A stretch of 64,000 nt of DNA, taken from contig OZ243944.1 of assembly GCA_965214295.1 (NCBI GenBank), forward strand, positions 682,001 to 746,000, given 5' to 3'. This document shows, piece by piece, positions 1-8,406 of the stretch (within the stretch, counting starts at the first letter, position 1; every line of letters begins with the position of its first letter). Under the pieces are notes generated by a model. That model was not told the origin of the DNA and made no database searches. It saw nothing but the letters and a program-made list of their open reading frames with translations. Source of the DNA: JAJDUF01 sp965214295. GTDB lineage: Bacteria > Chloroflexota > UBA11872 > UBA12225 > JAJDUF01. The position numbers and the translations under genes were made by a program.

Positions 1-139
1 TGTCGCCCAGCGCCTCGCGGGCCGCGGGCTCCGGGTCGCAGACCGCCACAAGCTCTACGTCGTCGAAGGGGGCCAGAATCCCCGCGTGCTGCCCCCCTTT
101 GGGACCACAGCCCACAACAGCTACCCTCAGACGAGCCAT
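1..139 (-). CDS. Gfo/Idh/MocA-family oxidoreductase, N-terminal fragment
   Basis: The gene runs off the left edge, so only about 46 N-terminal residues are visible. They begin MARLRVAVVGCGPKGGQHAG, a Rossmann beta-alpha-beta start with a glycine-rich loop, followed by a second strand ending in an acidic residue (VAVCDPE). This is typical of NAD(P)-dependent Gfo/Idh/MocA sugar or inositol dehydrogenases. Two ATGs lie six bases apart; a GGGAGGA ribosome site abuts the outer one (145) and sits about six bases from the inner one (139), so 139 is chosen. The substrate cannot be told from this fragment. Confidence 0.7.
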   Translation of the reverse strand, partial: MARLRVAVVGCGPKGGQHAGILAPFDDVELVAVCDPEPAAREALGD

Positions 140-202
140 TGCCATTCCTCCCTATAGCGGCTGTGGGGTCGGCTCCCACCGCTCGGATTCTCGCCCTCCG
201 GC

Positions 203-1285
203 TCAATACTCGCGCACGGCCAACCGGTCGGTCAGCTCCAGCAAGGCCTCCCGCCCGGTGCTCAAGGGCAGCGATGCGAGGGCTGCACGCGCCCGGTCCG
301 AAAAATCGTCCACCAGCTGCTGGGCTTGCTCGATGGCCCCCAGCCGCTCGATGACCCGGCGTGCATCATTGAGCTGCATAGCGGTAGGCTGGGCGGCTGT
401 GAAGCAGCGTTGGAGGGTCGTGCGCTCCACCCCGCGAGCATGTGTGAGCGCGTAGACCACCGGGTACGTCTTCTTGCGACGCGCCAAGTCTGCGCCTACC
501 GGCTTCCCGGTACGCTCCGGCGCGCCCCACAGCCCCAGAATATCGTCGCAGATCTGGAACGCTATCCCTAGCGCCTCACCATAACGCTCCAGACTCACGA
601 CCTCCTGCGCCGTCCCGCCGCCCAGGCGCGCGCCAATGCCGGTAGCGCAACGAATGATCGCAGCCGACTTGCGGGCGATCATGTCCAGATAATCGGCGGT
701 AGTGATATTCGTCCGCTCCTCGTATTCCAGGTCCAGGTGCTGTCCTTCAGTGATACGCAAACTGGTCTCGGTGAGCAACTGGAAAACTTCGAGCACCGTA
801 TGCGCGTCAGCATGGCTACGGATTAAGTCCAACAGCGCGCTATAGGCCAGAACATGCATGCCGTCGCCAGCGTTGATGGCTTGCGGAGCGCCCCAGAGAT
901 ACCATAGTGTCGGCCGATGGTGGCGGTACTCGTCTTCATCCTCGATGTCGTCGTGAATGAGCGTGAAGTTGTGCAGTAGCTCCAGCGCCGCCGCCGCCGG
1001 AAGCGCCGCCTCGATCTCCCCACCGACCGCCCCACACGCCAGCAAGCAGACCAACGGGCGCGTGCGCTTGCCGGTCGGCCCCTTTGCCGGGCGTAACTGC
1101 TCGTCCGCCCAGCCCAAGTGGTAGCGCATCATGCCGTAGTACACCCCGGGCGCTGGGCGCGATTCGACGACGCGGCGCATGGCCGCCTCGATGAGCGGCA
1201 CCAACTCCGCCATGGCCGCCTCCAGCGCGAGCTGCTGGGCATTCGCTGCCGCGCCGGTCTCACCGCCGATGATGGGCACGCTCAC
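203..1285 (-). CDS. Polyprenyl (geranylgeranyl-type) diphosphate synthase
   Basis: This is an all-helical trans-isoprenyl diphosphate synthase, which condenses allylic diphosphates with isopentenyl diphosphate to make precursors of quinones, carotenoids or carrier lipids. The first aspartate-rich motif (IHDDIEDED, about residue 110) and the second (ICDDILG, about residue 243) are both intact, as is the GKRTRP substrate-binding segment near residue 73. At 360 residues it is slightly longer than usual because of an N-terminal helix. The GTG start overlaps the galU stop by four bases (GTGA), which implies translational coupling. Chain length cannot be assigned without structural comparison. Confidence 0.88.
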   Translation of the reverse strand: MSVPIIGGETGAAANAQQLALEAAMAELVPLIEAAMRRVVESRPAPGVYYGMMRYHLGWADEQLRPAKGPTGKRTRPLVCLLACGAVGGEIEAALPAAAALELLHNFTLIHDDIEDEDEYRHHRPTLWYLWGAPQAINAGDGMHVLAYSALLDLIRSHADAHTVLEVFQLLTETSLRITEGQHLDLEYEERTNITTADYLDMIARKSAAIIRCATGIGARLGGGTAQEVVSLERYGEALGIAFQICDDILGLWGAPERTGKPVGADLARRKKTYPVVYALTHARGVERTTLQRCFTAAQPTAMQLNDARRVIERLGAIEQAQQLVDDFSDRARAALASLPLSTGREALLELTDRLAVREY

Positions 1286-2214
1286 GCCGGTTCCTCACTC
1301 TCACCGGCGGCGTCGGCCACCGCCAGGTCGGCGAGAGCCTTCCGCAGAAAGGCCGCAAACTCCGGACCGATGTCCGGCCGCTCCAACGCCATGCTGACGT
1401 TCGCTTGCAGATGGCCCAGCAATTGGCCACAGTCGAAGCGGCGTCCGGTAAATTCGTACCCGTACAGCGGTTGCTCTGCCAACAAGAGCCGGAGAGCGTC
1501 CGGTAGCTGTATTTCGCCACCATACCCCGGCGGTGTCTGCTCGATCAGGGGGAAAATGCGCGATGGCAGCACGTAGCGCCCGACAATCGCCAAGGTCGAG
1601 GGAGCCTCGGCCGGGTCCGGCTTCTCTACGAGGTCAACAATTCGATGCAGCACTCCGGTGCCGGGCGGCCCCTCATCCGCACCCACCGGCTCCGTCGCCA
1701 CAATGCCATAGCGGCCGGTTTCCGGGCGCGGCACCCGCTGGAGCGCAATCACGCCGGTGTTATGCTCCGTTGCCACGTCGAGCAGTTGCCGTGTGCAAGG
1801 CACTGCGCCGCAGATAACGTCGTCGGGCAGCACGACCACAAACGGCTCGTCGCCGACGAGCGGCGCTGCAGCCAATACGGCGTCCGCCAAGCCGCGTGGC
1901 TCGTGCTGGCGGACGGACATGACCGTTGCCAACCCCGTCGCCTGACGCACTGCCTCCAGCAAATCCTGCTTCCCCTCGGCGGCGAGGGTGGCCTCCAGCA
2001 GCGGCACAGCGTCAAAGTGATCCTCGATGGCCTGCTGACCACTCCCGGTCACTAGAACGACTTCTTCCACCCCGGCGGCGACCACCTCTTCGATGCCGAC
2101 CTGAATGAGCGGACGATCCACCACCGGGAGCAGTACCTTGGGGAGGGCTTTGGTGGCCGGGAGCAGGCGCGTGCCGCGCCCGGCCACCGGAAAGACTGCC
2201 CGGCGCACCTTCAT
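1282..2214 (-). CDS. galU: UTP-glucose-1-phosphate uridylyltransferase
   Basis: It makes UDP-glucose from UTP and glucose-1-phosphate, the cytoplasmic donor for polysaccharide and glycolipid synthesis. The N-terminus carries the nucleotidyltransferase signature (VAGRGTRLLPATKALPK, residues 8-24). VVLPDDVI, EKP near residue 198 and the YGGEIQLPDALR segment typical of GalU follow. At 310 residues it has full family length. It is first in a two-gene unit with the downstream polyprenyl synthase. A purine-rich AGGAAA lies about 11 bases before the ATG. Confidence 0.9.
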   Translation of the reverse strand: MKVRRAVFPVAGRGTRLLPATKALPKVLLPVVDRPLIQVGIEEVVAAGVEEVVLVTGSGQQAIEDHFDAVPLLEATLAAEGKQDLLEAVRQATGLATVMSVRQHEPRGLADAVLAAAPLVGDEPFVVVLPDDVICGAVPCTRQLLDVATEHNTGVIALQRVPRPETGRYGIVATEPVGADEGPPGTGVLHRIVDLVEKPDPAEAPSTLAIVGRYVLPSRIFPLIEQTPPGYGGEIQLPDALRLLLAEQPLYGYEFTGRRFDCGQLLGHLQANVSMALERPDIGPEFAAFLRKALADLAVADAAGESEEPA

Positions 2215-2340
2215 CGGAGGCTACTTTCCTGAGCAGTAGTCGGGCAACCGACCGACCAGCACCACCCGATGGGCGCTACAACGATCCGGCGCGGCAGTCT
2301 GCCGGCGGCTAACGGCTCATCTCGCCTGAACATCTCAGGC

Positions 2341-2346
2341 ATTATA
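2341..2346 (-). promoter_or_regulatory. Candidate -10 box upstream of galU
   Basis: A perfect TATAAT reads on the minus strand about 125 bases before galU, next to a short GCCTGA/TCAGGC hairpin (about 2330-2346). No good -35 box is seen at normal spacing, so the call is tentative. Confidence 0.3.
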
Positions 2347-2366
2347 AGCAACGCAGCAACGAGCAA

Positions 2367-2570
2367 TCAGTAGGCGAGGCAAGCCTTGACATCCTCAAGA
2401 GTCAGGTGTGAGGACGCCTGGAAGAGATCATCGAGGTCAGGGTTCTCGGCAAGATGCTGGATGACGACCCGTTCCACTAGGATTCTCGTTCCCTTGACGA
2501 CAGGTTTGCCCACCATAATCGCGGGGTCCTGGATAATGCGGTCAAGATTGTGTCGCTGCTCCGTCGCCAT
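2367..2570 (-). CDS. DUF433 family small protein (antitoxin-like)
   Basis: A 67-residue protein with the DUF433 pattern: DRIIQDPAIMVGKPVVKGTR, then a helix-turn-helix-like segment with HLAEN, DDLF and LTLEDVKACLAY. DUF433 proteins are small winged-helix-like proteins, often found as antitoxins beside PIN or DUF5615 toxins. No toxin partner is adjacent: the next gene upstream is divergent thpR. The start at 2570 is preceded by GAGAGGAGGTGA at suitable distance, so the longer upstream reading is rejected. It ends directly after LAY, slightly short of many relatives. Confidence 0.75.
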   Translation of the reverse strand: MATEQRHNLDRIIQDPAIMVGKPVVKGTRILVERVVIQHLAENPDLDDLFQASSHLTLEDVKACLAY

Positions 2571-2692
2571 AGCAGGGTTCACCTCCTCTCCAAGATTCCT
2601 GGCCCGACGACCGGTAGTATCGCACGTGATGTTAGACTGGCCGCTCGCTGCCCTCCGACTCCACCGATCTCCGCGCCGGGAGCCGACTACCG

Positions 2693-3352
2693 ATGTCCAA
2701 CCTCGGTCGGACAACACCGCAGCAATGGCGCCTCTTCATCGCCTTGAGGCTGCCCGCGGCGCTACGCGCCGCCCTCACTCACGAACAGGAGCGCTTGCAG
2801 GCCGCGGGACTGCACGCCGCCTGGGTGCGACCGCCGGGGATGCACCTGACACTGCACTTCCTGGGAGATACTCCCGTCACTGCGCTTGAGCGCATCGAGA
2901 CAGCGTGTGTGCCGGCGGCCGCCGGCGTACCGCCCCTCCGGCTCCTGGCGGAAGGGCTGCGCTGCTTTCCGTCCGCTCGCCGGCCGCGCGTCCTCGTCAC
3001 CAGCGTACAGGGCGACGTGCAGCAGCTAAAGCGGCTCCATCAACGGCTGGCCCGCCGGTTCGGCCGCTTGGACGTTCGCCTCGACAGTCGGCCCTACCGA
3101 CCACACGTCACCATCGCTCGGTTCCGCAGACCACTCCGCGGCCCGCCGCTTGCCGTCCTGCAACAGGCACTCGCCGCGCCGCCGGTCGCCTACGGCGAGT
3201 TTGTCGCCGATGCGATAGAGCTATTTCGCAGTGAGTTGCGCCCCGGCGGCGCGGTCTATACCTCGCTGGCCACGGCTGCGCTGCAAGGACGGCCCTCATC
3301 CCGCACCTCCCAAGATGACAGCGAGGACGCCGGGCCGCGCAGCGCACGTTGA
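2693..3352 (+). CDS. thpR: RNA 2',3'-cyclic phosphodiesterase (LigT-like)
   Basis: A member of the 2H phosphoesterase superfamily that hydrolyses 2',3'-cyclic phosphate RNA ends to 2'-phosphate. Both catalytic HxTx motifs are visible: HLTL near residue 51 and HVTI near residue 137. The protein begins with the family's WRLFIALRLP start. At 219 residues it is longer than the usual 180-190 because of a C-terminal tail after YTSLA. The ATG has GGGAG about 11 bases upstream. It stands alone, divergent from the DUF433 gene. Confidence 0.85.
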   Translation: MSNLGRTTPQQWRLFIALRLPAALRAALTHEQERLQAAGLHAAWVRPPGMHLTLHFLGDTPVTALERIETACVPAAAGVPPLRLLAEGLRCFPSARRPRVLVTSVQGDVQQLKRLHQRLARRFGRLDVRLDSRPYRPHVTIARFRRPLRGPPLAVLQQALAAPPVAYGEFVADAIELFRSELRPGGAVYTSLATAALQGRPSSRTSQDDSEDAGPRSAR

Positions 3353-3519
3353 CACGCGCCGCAGCCTGGTGCTACACTAAGCGGCGCTATAGTTGAGTAT
3401 TCCAGCATACTTACTCGGTTATAGCGGTGGGTGCTCGTAGCTCTCGCCCATCTGTCGAGGGCTGAAGCCATGCGGCATAATGCAGGCGGCAGCTTTGGGG
3501 TGTTCGGGAGCAAACGACG

Positions 3520-3903
3520 GTGGCGGCCGGTAACGATGCAGTAGCAGCCCAGCGGTTGGCGTTCTATCGCCGGCTAGTAGCCGGCAATCGGCCGGAGCTT
3601 GCCCAAGTGTGGGTCGACGCGGCGGTGCTGGCGCCCTACCGCACGCGACCGGGCTATAAGCTCTTTCGCAGCGATACAATGGGTATGCTACAAGGACCGC
3701 AGTGGCGGATCGACTTCGGCATTGCTGCCGACGACACCTTGTTGCATCTGTCCATTGCCGCCCTATGTGACCGGCTCCCGGAGCGCGAGCGCGAGCACTG
3801 GCTCGCGCACCTGCACACGCCGCCGGTCAGCCGTGCCTATCTGGTCACCCGGTTCACCCGCGGCGCATGCCTGGGAGATGGAGTGATCCGCGTTTGGGAG
3901 TAG
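3520..3903 (+). CDS. Hypothetical protein, 127 aa
   Basis: I do not recognise the family. The GTG start gives a soluble protein with alternating charged and hydrophobic segments and no membrane helix, signal peptide or cysteine cluster. Aromatic-rich stretches (KLFRSDTMGML, QWRIDFG) and RVWE at the C-terminus suggest a compact alpha/beta fold. It lies 38 bases before the rhodanese gene on the same strand, so the two may be co-transcribed. Uniform codon use and the continuous frame support a real gene. Confidence 0.6.
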   Translation: MAAGNDAVAAQRLAFYRRLVAGNRPELAQVWVDAAVLAPYRTRPGYKLFRSDTMGMLQGPQWRIDFGIAADDTLLHLSIAALCDRLPEREREHWLAHLHTPPVSRAYLVTRFTRGACLGDGVIRVWE

Positions 3904-3941
3904 TCGGGACCGTCGTCAGCGTTCGAGAGAAGGAGAGGAAG

Positions 3942-4787
3942 ATGGCCGAGTACGCCAATCCCGGTGTCGTAGTGAGTACGGATTGGGTTGCCGATAATCT
4001 GGACAATCCCAACATCCGCCTCGTGGAAGTGGACGTGGATACCGAAGCCTACGCCGCCGGCCATATCCCCGGCGCCGTCGGCTGGAACTGGACCACCCAG
4101 CTCGAAGCCCAAGTGCAACGAGACATCCCCTCTCACGAGGACTGGCAGGAGTTGTTGCGCGCCTCGGGCATCGGCAACGACACCAAGATCGTCCTCTACG
4201 GCGATAACAACAACTGGTTTGCCACCTTCGCCTACTGGCTCGCACGCATGTTCGGCCACGAGGCTGCCGTGCTCGTCAACGGCGGACGCAAGAAGTGGGA
4301 GCTGGAAGGTCGTCCGCTCGTGACCGACGTGTCGGCAGTGGAGCGCACCGACTACCAGGCGGGGAGCCTGGATGAAGGCCGGCGGGCACTGTACGATGAC
4401 GTGCGCCAGCACATTCGGCAGGCGGGCGCCGCGCTCGTGGACGTGCGCTCACCGGCCGAGTTCACCGGCGAGATCATCGCGCCACCGGGCCTACCTGAGA
4501 CGGCCCAACGCGCGGGGCGCATTCCCGGCGCCACCAACGTCCCGTGGCTCTCGGCAGTCAACGAGGAAGACGGAACCTTCAAGTCGGCGGACGAGTTGCG
4601 CGAGGTCTATGAAGACAAAGGGATTACTGCCGACCGCAACATCGTGGTCTACTGCCGGATCGGCGAACGCTCCTCGCACTCCTGGTTCGTCCTGAGCGAG
4701 CTACTGGGCTACGATCAGGTTCGCAACTACGACGGCTCCTGGACCGAATGGGGCAATATCATCCGCGCTCCCATCGCGAAAGGTTAA
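3942..4787 (+). CDS. sseA: Two-domain rhodanese, thiosulfate/3-mercaptopyruvate sulfurtransferase
   Basis: It transfers sulfane sulfur from thiosulfate or 3-mercaptopyruvate to cyanide or other thiol acceptors through a cysteine persulfide. Two rhodanese domains are seen, about residues 1-125 and 155-281. The C-terminal one carries the active loop VVYCRIGERSSHSW, with catalytic Cys near residue 237 and the CRxGER pattern of actinobacterial and Chloroflexi thiosulfate sulfurtransferases. The N-terminal domain lacks the cysteine, as expected. The ATG at 3942 follows AGGAGAGGAAG; the longer upstream reading has no family similarity. Confidence 0.9.
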   Translation: MAEYANPGVVVSTDWVADNLDNPNIRLVEVDVDTEAYAAGHIPGAVGWNWTTQLEAQVQRDIPSHEDWQELLRASGIGNDTKIVLYGDNNNWFATFAYWLARMFGHEAAVLVNGGRKKWELEGRPLVTDVSAVERTDYQAGSLDEGRRALYDDVRQHIRQAGAALVDVRSPAEFTGEIIAPPGLPETAQRAGRIPGATNVPWLSAVNEEDGTFKSADELREVYEDKGITADRNIVVYCRIGERSSHSWFVLSELLGYDQVRNYDGSWTEWGNIIRAPIAKG

Positions 4788-4808
4788 GCGCAGCCGCAAG
4801 CAGATAGC

Positions 4809-4853
4809 GAATCCGGAGGGGCGGCTGCCTGAGACAGCCGCCCCTCCGGATTC
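4809..4853. terminator. Perfect 19-bp hairpin between convergent genes
   Basis: The 19-base arms GAATCCGGAGGGGCGGCTG and their exact complement are separated by a seven-base loop. The hairpin lies 22 bases after the rhodanese stop and 39 bases after the end of the convergent VOC gene, so it can end transcription from both sides. There is no T-run, so it may be a stabilising or intrinsic-like element. Confidence 0.75.
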
Positions 4854-4891
4854 GCCCCTCTCGGGCACCATCGGGCTAGAGGCGTGTCCTC

Positions 4892-5263
4892 CTATGTGGC
4901 CTGGGCCTGCTCGGCGCTTGGTTGCAACAGCCCGATTGGCTTATCGTCCGGGTCCAGGAACCAGGCAATCGTGCCCACCCCTGGCACCGGGGTCGGGGGC
5001 ATGGCCGTCTTGCCGCCCAGCGCTTCAGCCTTGGCGAGATAGGCATTGATGTCGTCTACCTGGACATAGAAGCTCACGTAGCCCGGTTTGTCGTCGAGCT
5101 GGAGGATACCGCCATCAATGCCCCCCTCCCCGCCGGTATGTACGACGCCGTAGCCTAGCGGATTGTTGTCATCAATCCGCCAATCGAACAGCGCGCTGTA
5201 GAAGTTGTGCAGGCGCTTGGCGTTCGGTGAGGCGATCTCCCAATGCACGACCGGTTGTCCCAT
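4892..5263 (-). CDS. VOC (glyoxalase-fold) protein, single domain
   Basis: A 123-residue vicinal-oxygen-chelate domain related to the mycobacterial CFP-30/27 kDa antigen group. It has the opening VVHWEI, the NFYSALFDW helix, the central TGGEGGIDGGIL glycine-rich loop, FYVQVDDI and a C-terminal DPDDKPIGLLQP. Members are dioxygenase or lyase-like or bind small ligands; no substrate can be inferred. It is 35-50 percent identical by eye to each half of the neighbouring two-domain gene, so the two arose by tandem duplication. Confidence 0.85.
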   Translation of the reverse strand: MGQPVVHWEIASPNAKRLHNFYSALFDWRIDDNNPLGYGVVHTGGEGGIDGGILQLDDKPGYVSFYVQVDDINAYLAKAEALGGKTAMPPTPVPGVGTIAWFLDPDDKPIGLLQPSAEQAQAT

Positions 5264-5308
5264 GCTTGCACTCCTTTCGCCGCCGGGATGACCTGGATGA
5301 ATCCGCGA

Positions 5309-5339
5309 GCGGGAGCCACCGTTTCCCGGTGGCTCCCGC
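5309..5339 (-). terminator. Terminator hairpin after two-domain VOC gene
   Basis: The 13-bp perfect stem GCGGGAGCCACCG with a five-base loop begins 17 bases after the stop of the two-domain VOC gene on the minus strand. It separates the two VOC genes transcriptionally or attenuates read-through. Confidence 0.65.
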
Positions 5340-5355
5340 CCACGCTCCCGGCGCC

Positions 5356-6123
5356 CTATGCCGGCTCGCTCTCAATCACCTCGTCCTGCATAACACCGAT
5401 GACGTGCCCATCCGGGTCGGCGAAGTGGGCAAAGGTGCCGACACCAGGAACCGGTGTAGGAGGACTGACGGTCTTCGCACCGAGGCGTTCGGCTTTGCTT
5501 AGAGACGCCTTGACATCGCCTACATGCACATAGAACGTGAGGTAGGAGGGGATATCGTTCTCGGCTTGGAAGATGCCGCCCTCAATGCCCCCCTCCCCAC
5601 CGGTGCGGACCAAACCGTAGTTCATCGGGTTGTTGGCATCAATCTCCCAGTCGAAGAGCGCTGTGTAGAAGCCATGCAGCTGCTTGGCGTTCGTTGCTCC
5701 GATCTCCCAGTGAATGACCGGGCGCCCATCGCTCGGAGGCTCCACACTGTCGGCGCTCGGGTCCCAGCTCGGCGGCGGCTGAATGAGCGCGATGAGATGG
5801 CTTTCCGGGTCGGTGATATGGGCGAAGGTGCCCACGTTCGGAACGGGCGTCGGCGGTACGACGGTCTTGGCGCCCAGGCTTTCCGCTTTGCCTAGGGACG
5901 CCTGCAGGTCTTCGACCTGCACGTAGAACGTGATGTATGGCGGCGTAATGTCCTTGTCCTGGAGGATGCCGCCATCAATGCCCCCCTCCCCGCCGGTACG
6001 GACGACCCGGTAATCCATGTATTCCTGCTTTTCGATGTGCCAGCCGAAAAGTCCGGTGTAGAACTCTTGCAGCTTCTCGGCGTCGTGGGAGCTTAACTCC
6101 CAGTGAACGACAGGGTTAGCCAT
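5356..6123 (-). CDS. Two-domain VOC (glyoxalase-fold) protein
   Basis: Two VOC modules, about residues 3-115 and 132-245, are joined by a Pro/Ser-rich linker. Each repeats the pattern PVVHWE or PVIHWE, then EFYTGLF or GFYTALF, TGGEGGI(D/E)GGI, and PPTPVP(N/G)VGTFAH. The second module is closer to the single-domain neighbour than to the first, which suggests a fusion after duplication. The ATG at 6123 follows AGGAGCACTAGC. Paired VOC modules normally form one pseudo-dimer; no ligand is evident. Confidence 0.85.
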   Translation of the reverse strand: MANPVVHWELSSHDAEKLQEFYTGLFGWHIEKQEYMDYRVVRTGGEGGIDGGILQDKDITPPYITFYVQVEDLQASLGKAESLGAKTVVPPTPVPNVGTFAHITDPESHLIALIQPPPSWDPSADSVEPPSDGRPVIHWEIGATNAKQLHGFYTALFDWEIDANNPMNYGLVRTGGEGGIEGGIFQAENDIPSYLTFYVHVGDVKASLSKAERLGAKTVSPPTPVPGVGTFAHFADPDGHVIGVMQDEVIESEPA

Positions 6124-6537
6124 GCTAGTGCTCCTTATCTCGTCGGTAAGATCGTGCTACACCGGGCGCTGCCAGCGCCTGATGTGCTCTTGACAGTGAG
6201 TGCAGTGCTCTCGTCCCGGCTTCCTTAGCTCATTGCGTGAATATGCTACTTTCCCCCTTCATCGGTGTGGTCGCGGTCGTAGCGGGCAGCGGAGGAGCCA
6301 GGCCACGCTGCCCCGCCACCGCCCCGGTTGGCCGACACCCTTGTCTGCGTACCCTATCGCCGCCGCTACGGCCGCTCGTCCTTATTATAGAACGCATGGT
6401 CTAGTCAGAGGTTGCGCGGTGGCGGGCAGGAGGCGCGTCCGATGATGCAGATGGGGAAAGGATGAGGCGTCCCGCACACATGAAACGCTGGCGGCGGAGC
6501 GACGGTTGCGGGTGTGCTGAACCGGCGGCCAGAGCGA
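6124..6537. other. Intergenic region, no gene recognised
   Basis: This 414-base gap lies upstream of the VOC genes and downstream of mutL. I see no tRNA cloverleaf and no credible coding frame. An AT-rich CTTATTATAG at 6381-6390 gives a TATAAT on the minus strand and may be a promoter -10 for the VOC genes, but no matching -35 is clear. Confidence 0.4.
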
Positions 6538-8331
6538 CTAGCGCCAGTCGAAGCGCCGTCCGAGGTCATCGCCGGCCAGGGCGAGGACGAGGGGCTGGCC
6601 GTGCGGGCAGACCTGCACGGGGTCGTCGCCCACCAAGGCGGCCAGCCCGTCCAACAAGGTGCGCGCCGCTTCGTCGGATAACGATGTACCGCGGCGGACG
6701 GCGCTGCGGCAGGCGATGTCAACGCACAGCGCGCGCTCCCACGTATCCCGGTTCGACGTGTAGGGAGCCGCCGCCAGCGCGTCACGGATGGCTGGGCCGA
6801 GGCGAGGCACGCCTGAGAGTGTCGGAATGGCACGCACCGCAAAGGCATCGGGCCCGAACGGCTCGCACACAATGCCTAACCTGGCCAGTGCCTGCAGCTG
6901 CGTATGCAGGGCCGGCACTTCCGCCGCACTGACCTGGAGTACTAGCGGCTCCAGCACGGTTTGCGCCGCCTGTTGTCCGCTGGCAGTGGAGACAAGCTGC
7001 GCGAAGATCGCCCGCTCGTGGGCGCGGTGCTGATCCACCAGCCAGAGGCCCCGCGGCCCCTCCACCACCAAGAGCGTGCCGTGGATTTGGCCCACGAGCC
7101 GCGCCGCGCCGAGGTCGTGCCCCCGCACAACCCAATCGTCCGCTGCGCTGGCCGCCACCCAGTCTGGCCTAGCCGCGGCCCCGGCAGCCGCTGTCGTCGT
7201 TACCCACCCCGGCCGGCCGTGAGCGGGTGATCGCTCGCGCAGACGCCGACGGCCCAGGCCCGCCAGCGGCGCGGTGCGGGGACCGAGCAGGCTGCCGGCC
7301 AGCGCAGCGCCAGCCGCGCTCCGGCCTGTCTCCGGCTCAACGGCGGCGCGCGCGGCTTCATGCAGGAACGCCGCGGCCCCCTCGCCGTCCTGTAGCCGGA
7401 CCGTGGCCTTGGTCGGATGGACGTTCGCGTCGAGGTCGGCCGGCGGCACCTGGAAGTGCAAAAACAGGAGCGGATGGCGACCGCGCGGCAAGAAGTCGCG
7501 GTAGCCCGCTTCGATAGCCGCGCGGAGCTGCGGATGGTTGACCAAGCGACCGTTGACGAACAGAGTCACCTCGCGTCGCGTCGCATAGGTGCAATGCCGG
7601 CCGGCCGCTAGGCCGGTACACCACCGACCGGCTCCATCCCGTCGCGGCGTCAGTACCGTCGCCCCCACGGCCACGGCGCCTAGAGCTTCGGTCGCCGTAG
7701 CTGCCAGATCGCCGCTGCCACTCGTGGCTAACACCTGCCGCCCGTGGGTGGTGAGCGTGAAGGCAACGGCCGGGTAGCCCAGCGCGTAGCGCCGGATCAA
7801 GCGGCTGATGGCCGCATTTTCCGCTGGCGCCGCGACCAGGGCGGACAGCCGCGCCGGCAAGTCCCGGAAAAGCTGCCGGGCCGTGACGGTGGTGCCCGGC
7901 GCACGCGCGGCCGGACCGTGCCGGCGCACGCAGCCCTGCGCGACGACGATCTCGGCAGCCCGCCCGGACGCGGGAGCGCTGATGATGGTCAAGTCGGCAG
8001 CAACCGCCACGCTCGCCAGCGCCTCACCCCGAAAGCCCAACGTCCGTACCGCCAGCAGATCATCGGCGGCGCCAATCTTAGACGTGCTGTATCGCTCGAC
8101 GGCCAGCCGCAAGTCACGGCCGGCGATCCCACAGCCGTCGTCCGCGACCGTGATGCGCGAGCGCCCACCGCCCTCTACCTCCACGGCAATGCGTCGTGCG
8201 CCAGCGTCGAGCGCGTTATCCAGCAGCTCGCGCACGACGGACAACGGGCGCTCGATCACTTCACCGGCGGCAATACGCGCGGCGACCGCCGGTGGCAGCG
8301 TTTGTATCCGTGCCGGCGCAACATCCACCAT
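6538..8331 (-). CDS. mutL: DNA mismatch repair protein MutL
   Basis: The GHKL ATPase that couples MutS mismatch recognition to strand removal. The N-terminal ATPase motifs are intact (ELLDNALDAGA near residue 38, DDGCGI near 65, LGFRGEALASV near 95). The C-terminal domain has ACRSAV near 538 and CPHGQP near 573, the zinc and endonuclease-associated motifs. The endonuclease motif reads DQHRAHERAIFA (about 433) where endonuclease MutLs have DQHA(X)2E(X)4E. The first acidic residue and Glu are kept, but the fourth position and the last Glu differ. It is last in the mutS-acetyltransferase-mutL unit. Confidence 0.92.
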   Translation of the reverse strand: MVDVAPARIQTLPPAVAARIAAGEVIERPLSVVRELLDNALDAGARRIAVEVEGGGRSRITVADDGCGIAGRDLRLAVERYSTSKIGAADDLLAVRTLGFRGEALASVAVAADLTIISAPASGRAAEIVVAQGCVRRHGPAARAPGTTVTARQLFRDLPARLSALVAAPAENAAISRLIRRYALGYPAVAFTLTTHGRQVLATSGSGDLAATATEALGAVAVGATVLTPRRDGAGRWCTGLAAGRHCTYATRREVTLFVNGRLVNHPQLRAAIEAGYRDFLPRGRHPLLFLHFQVPPADLDANVHPTKATVRLQDGEGAAAFLHEAARAAVEPETGRSAAGAALAGSLLGPRTAPLAGLGRRRLRERSPAHGRPGWVTTTAAAGAAARPDWVAASAADDWVVRGHDLGAARLVGQIHGTLLVVEGPRGLWLVDQHRAHERAIFAQLVSTASGQQAAQTVLEPLVLQVSAAEVPALHTQLQALARLGIVCEPFGPDAFAVRAIPTLSGVPRLGPAIRDALAAAPYTSNRDTWERALCVDIACRSAVRRGTSLSDEAARTLLDGLAALVGDDPVQVCPHGQPLVLALAGDDLGRRFDWR

Positions 8332-8406
8332 GCCACTATGTCCGGTCAGGAGCCTGGTTCCGAATACGATATGGAGAGCAGTACTCGCCTCCTAGCCCTC
8401 TCCCTA

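Noticed and set aside
3380..3470. Inverted CGCTATA/TATAGCG pair before the 127-residue gene as a regulatory hairpin
   Set aside because: Seven-base arms separated by about 26 bases are too weak to support a call.
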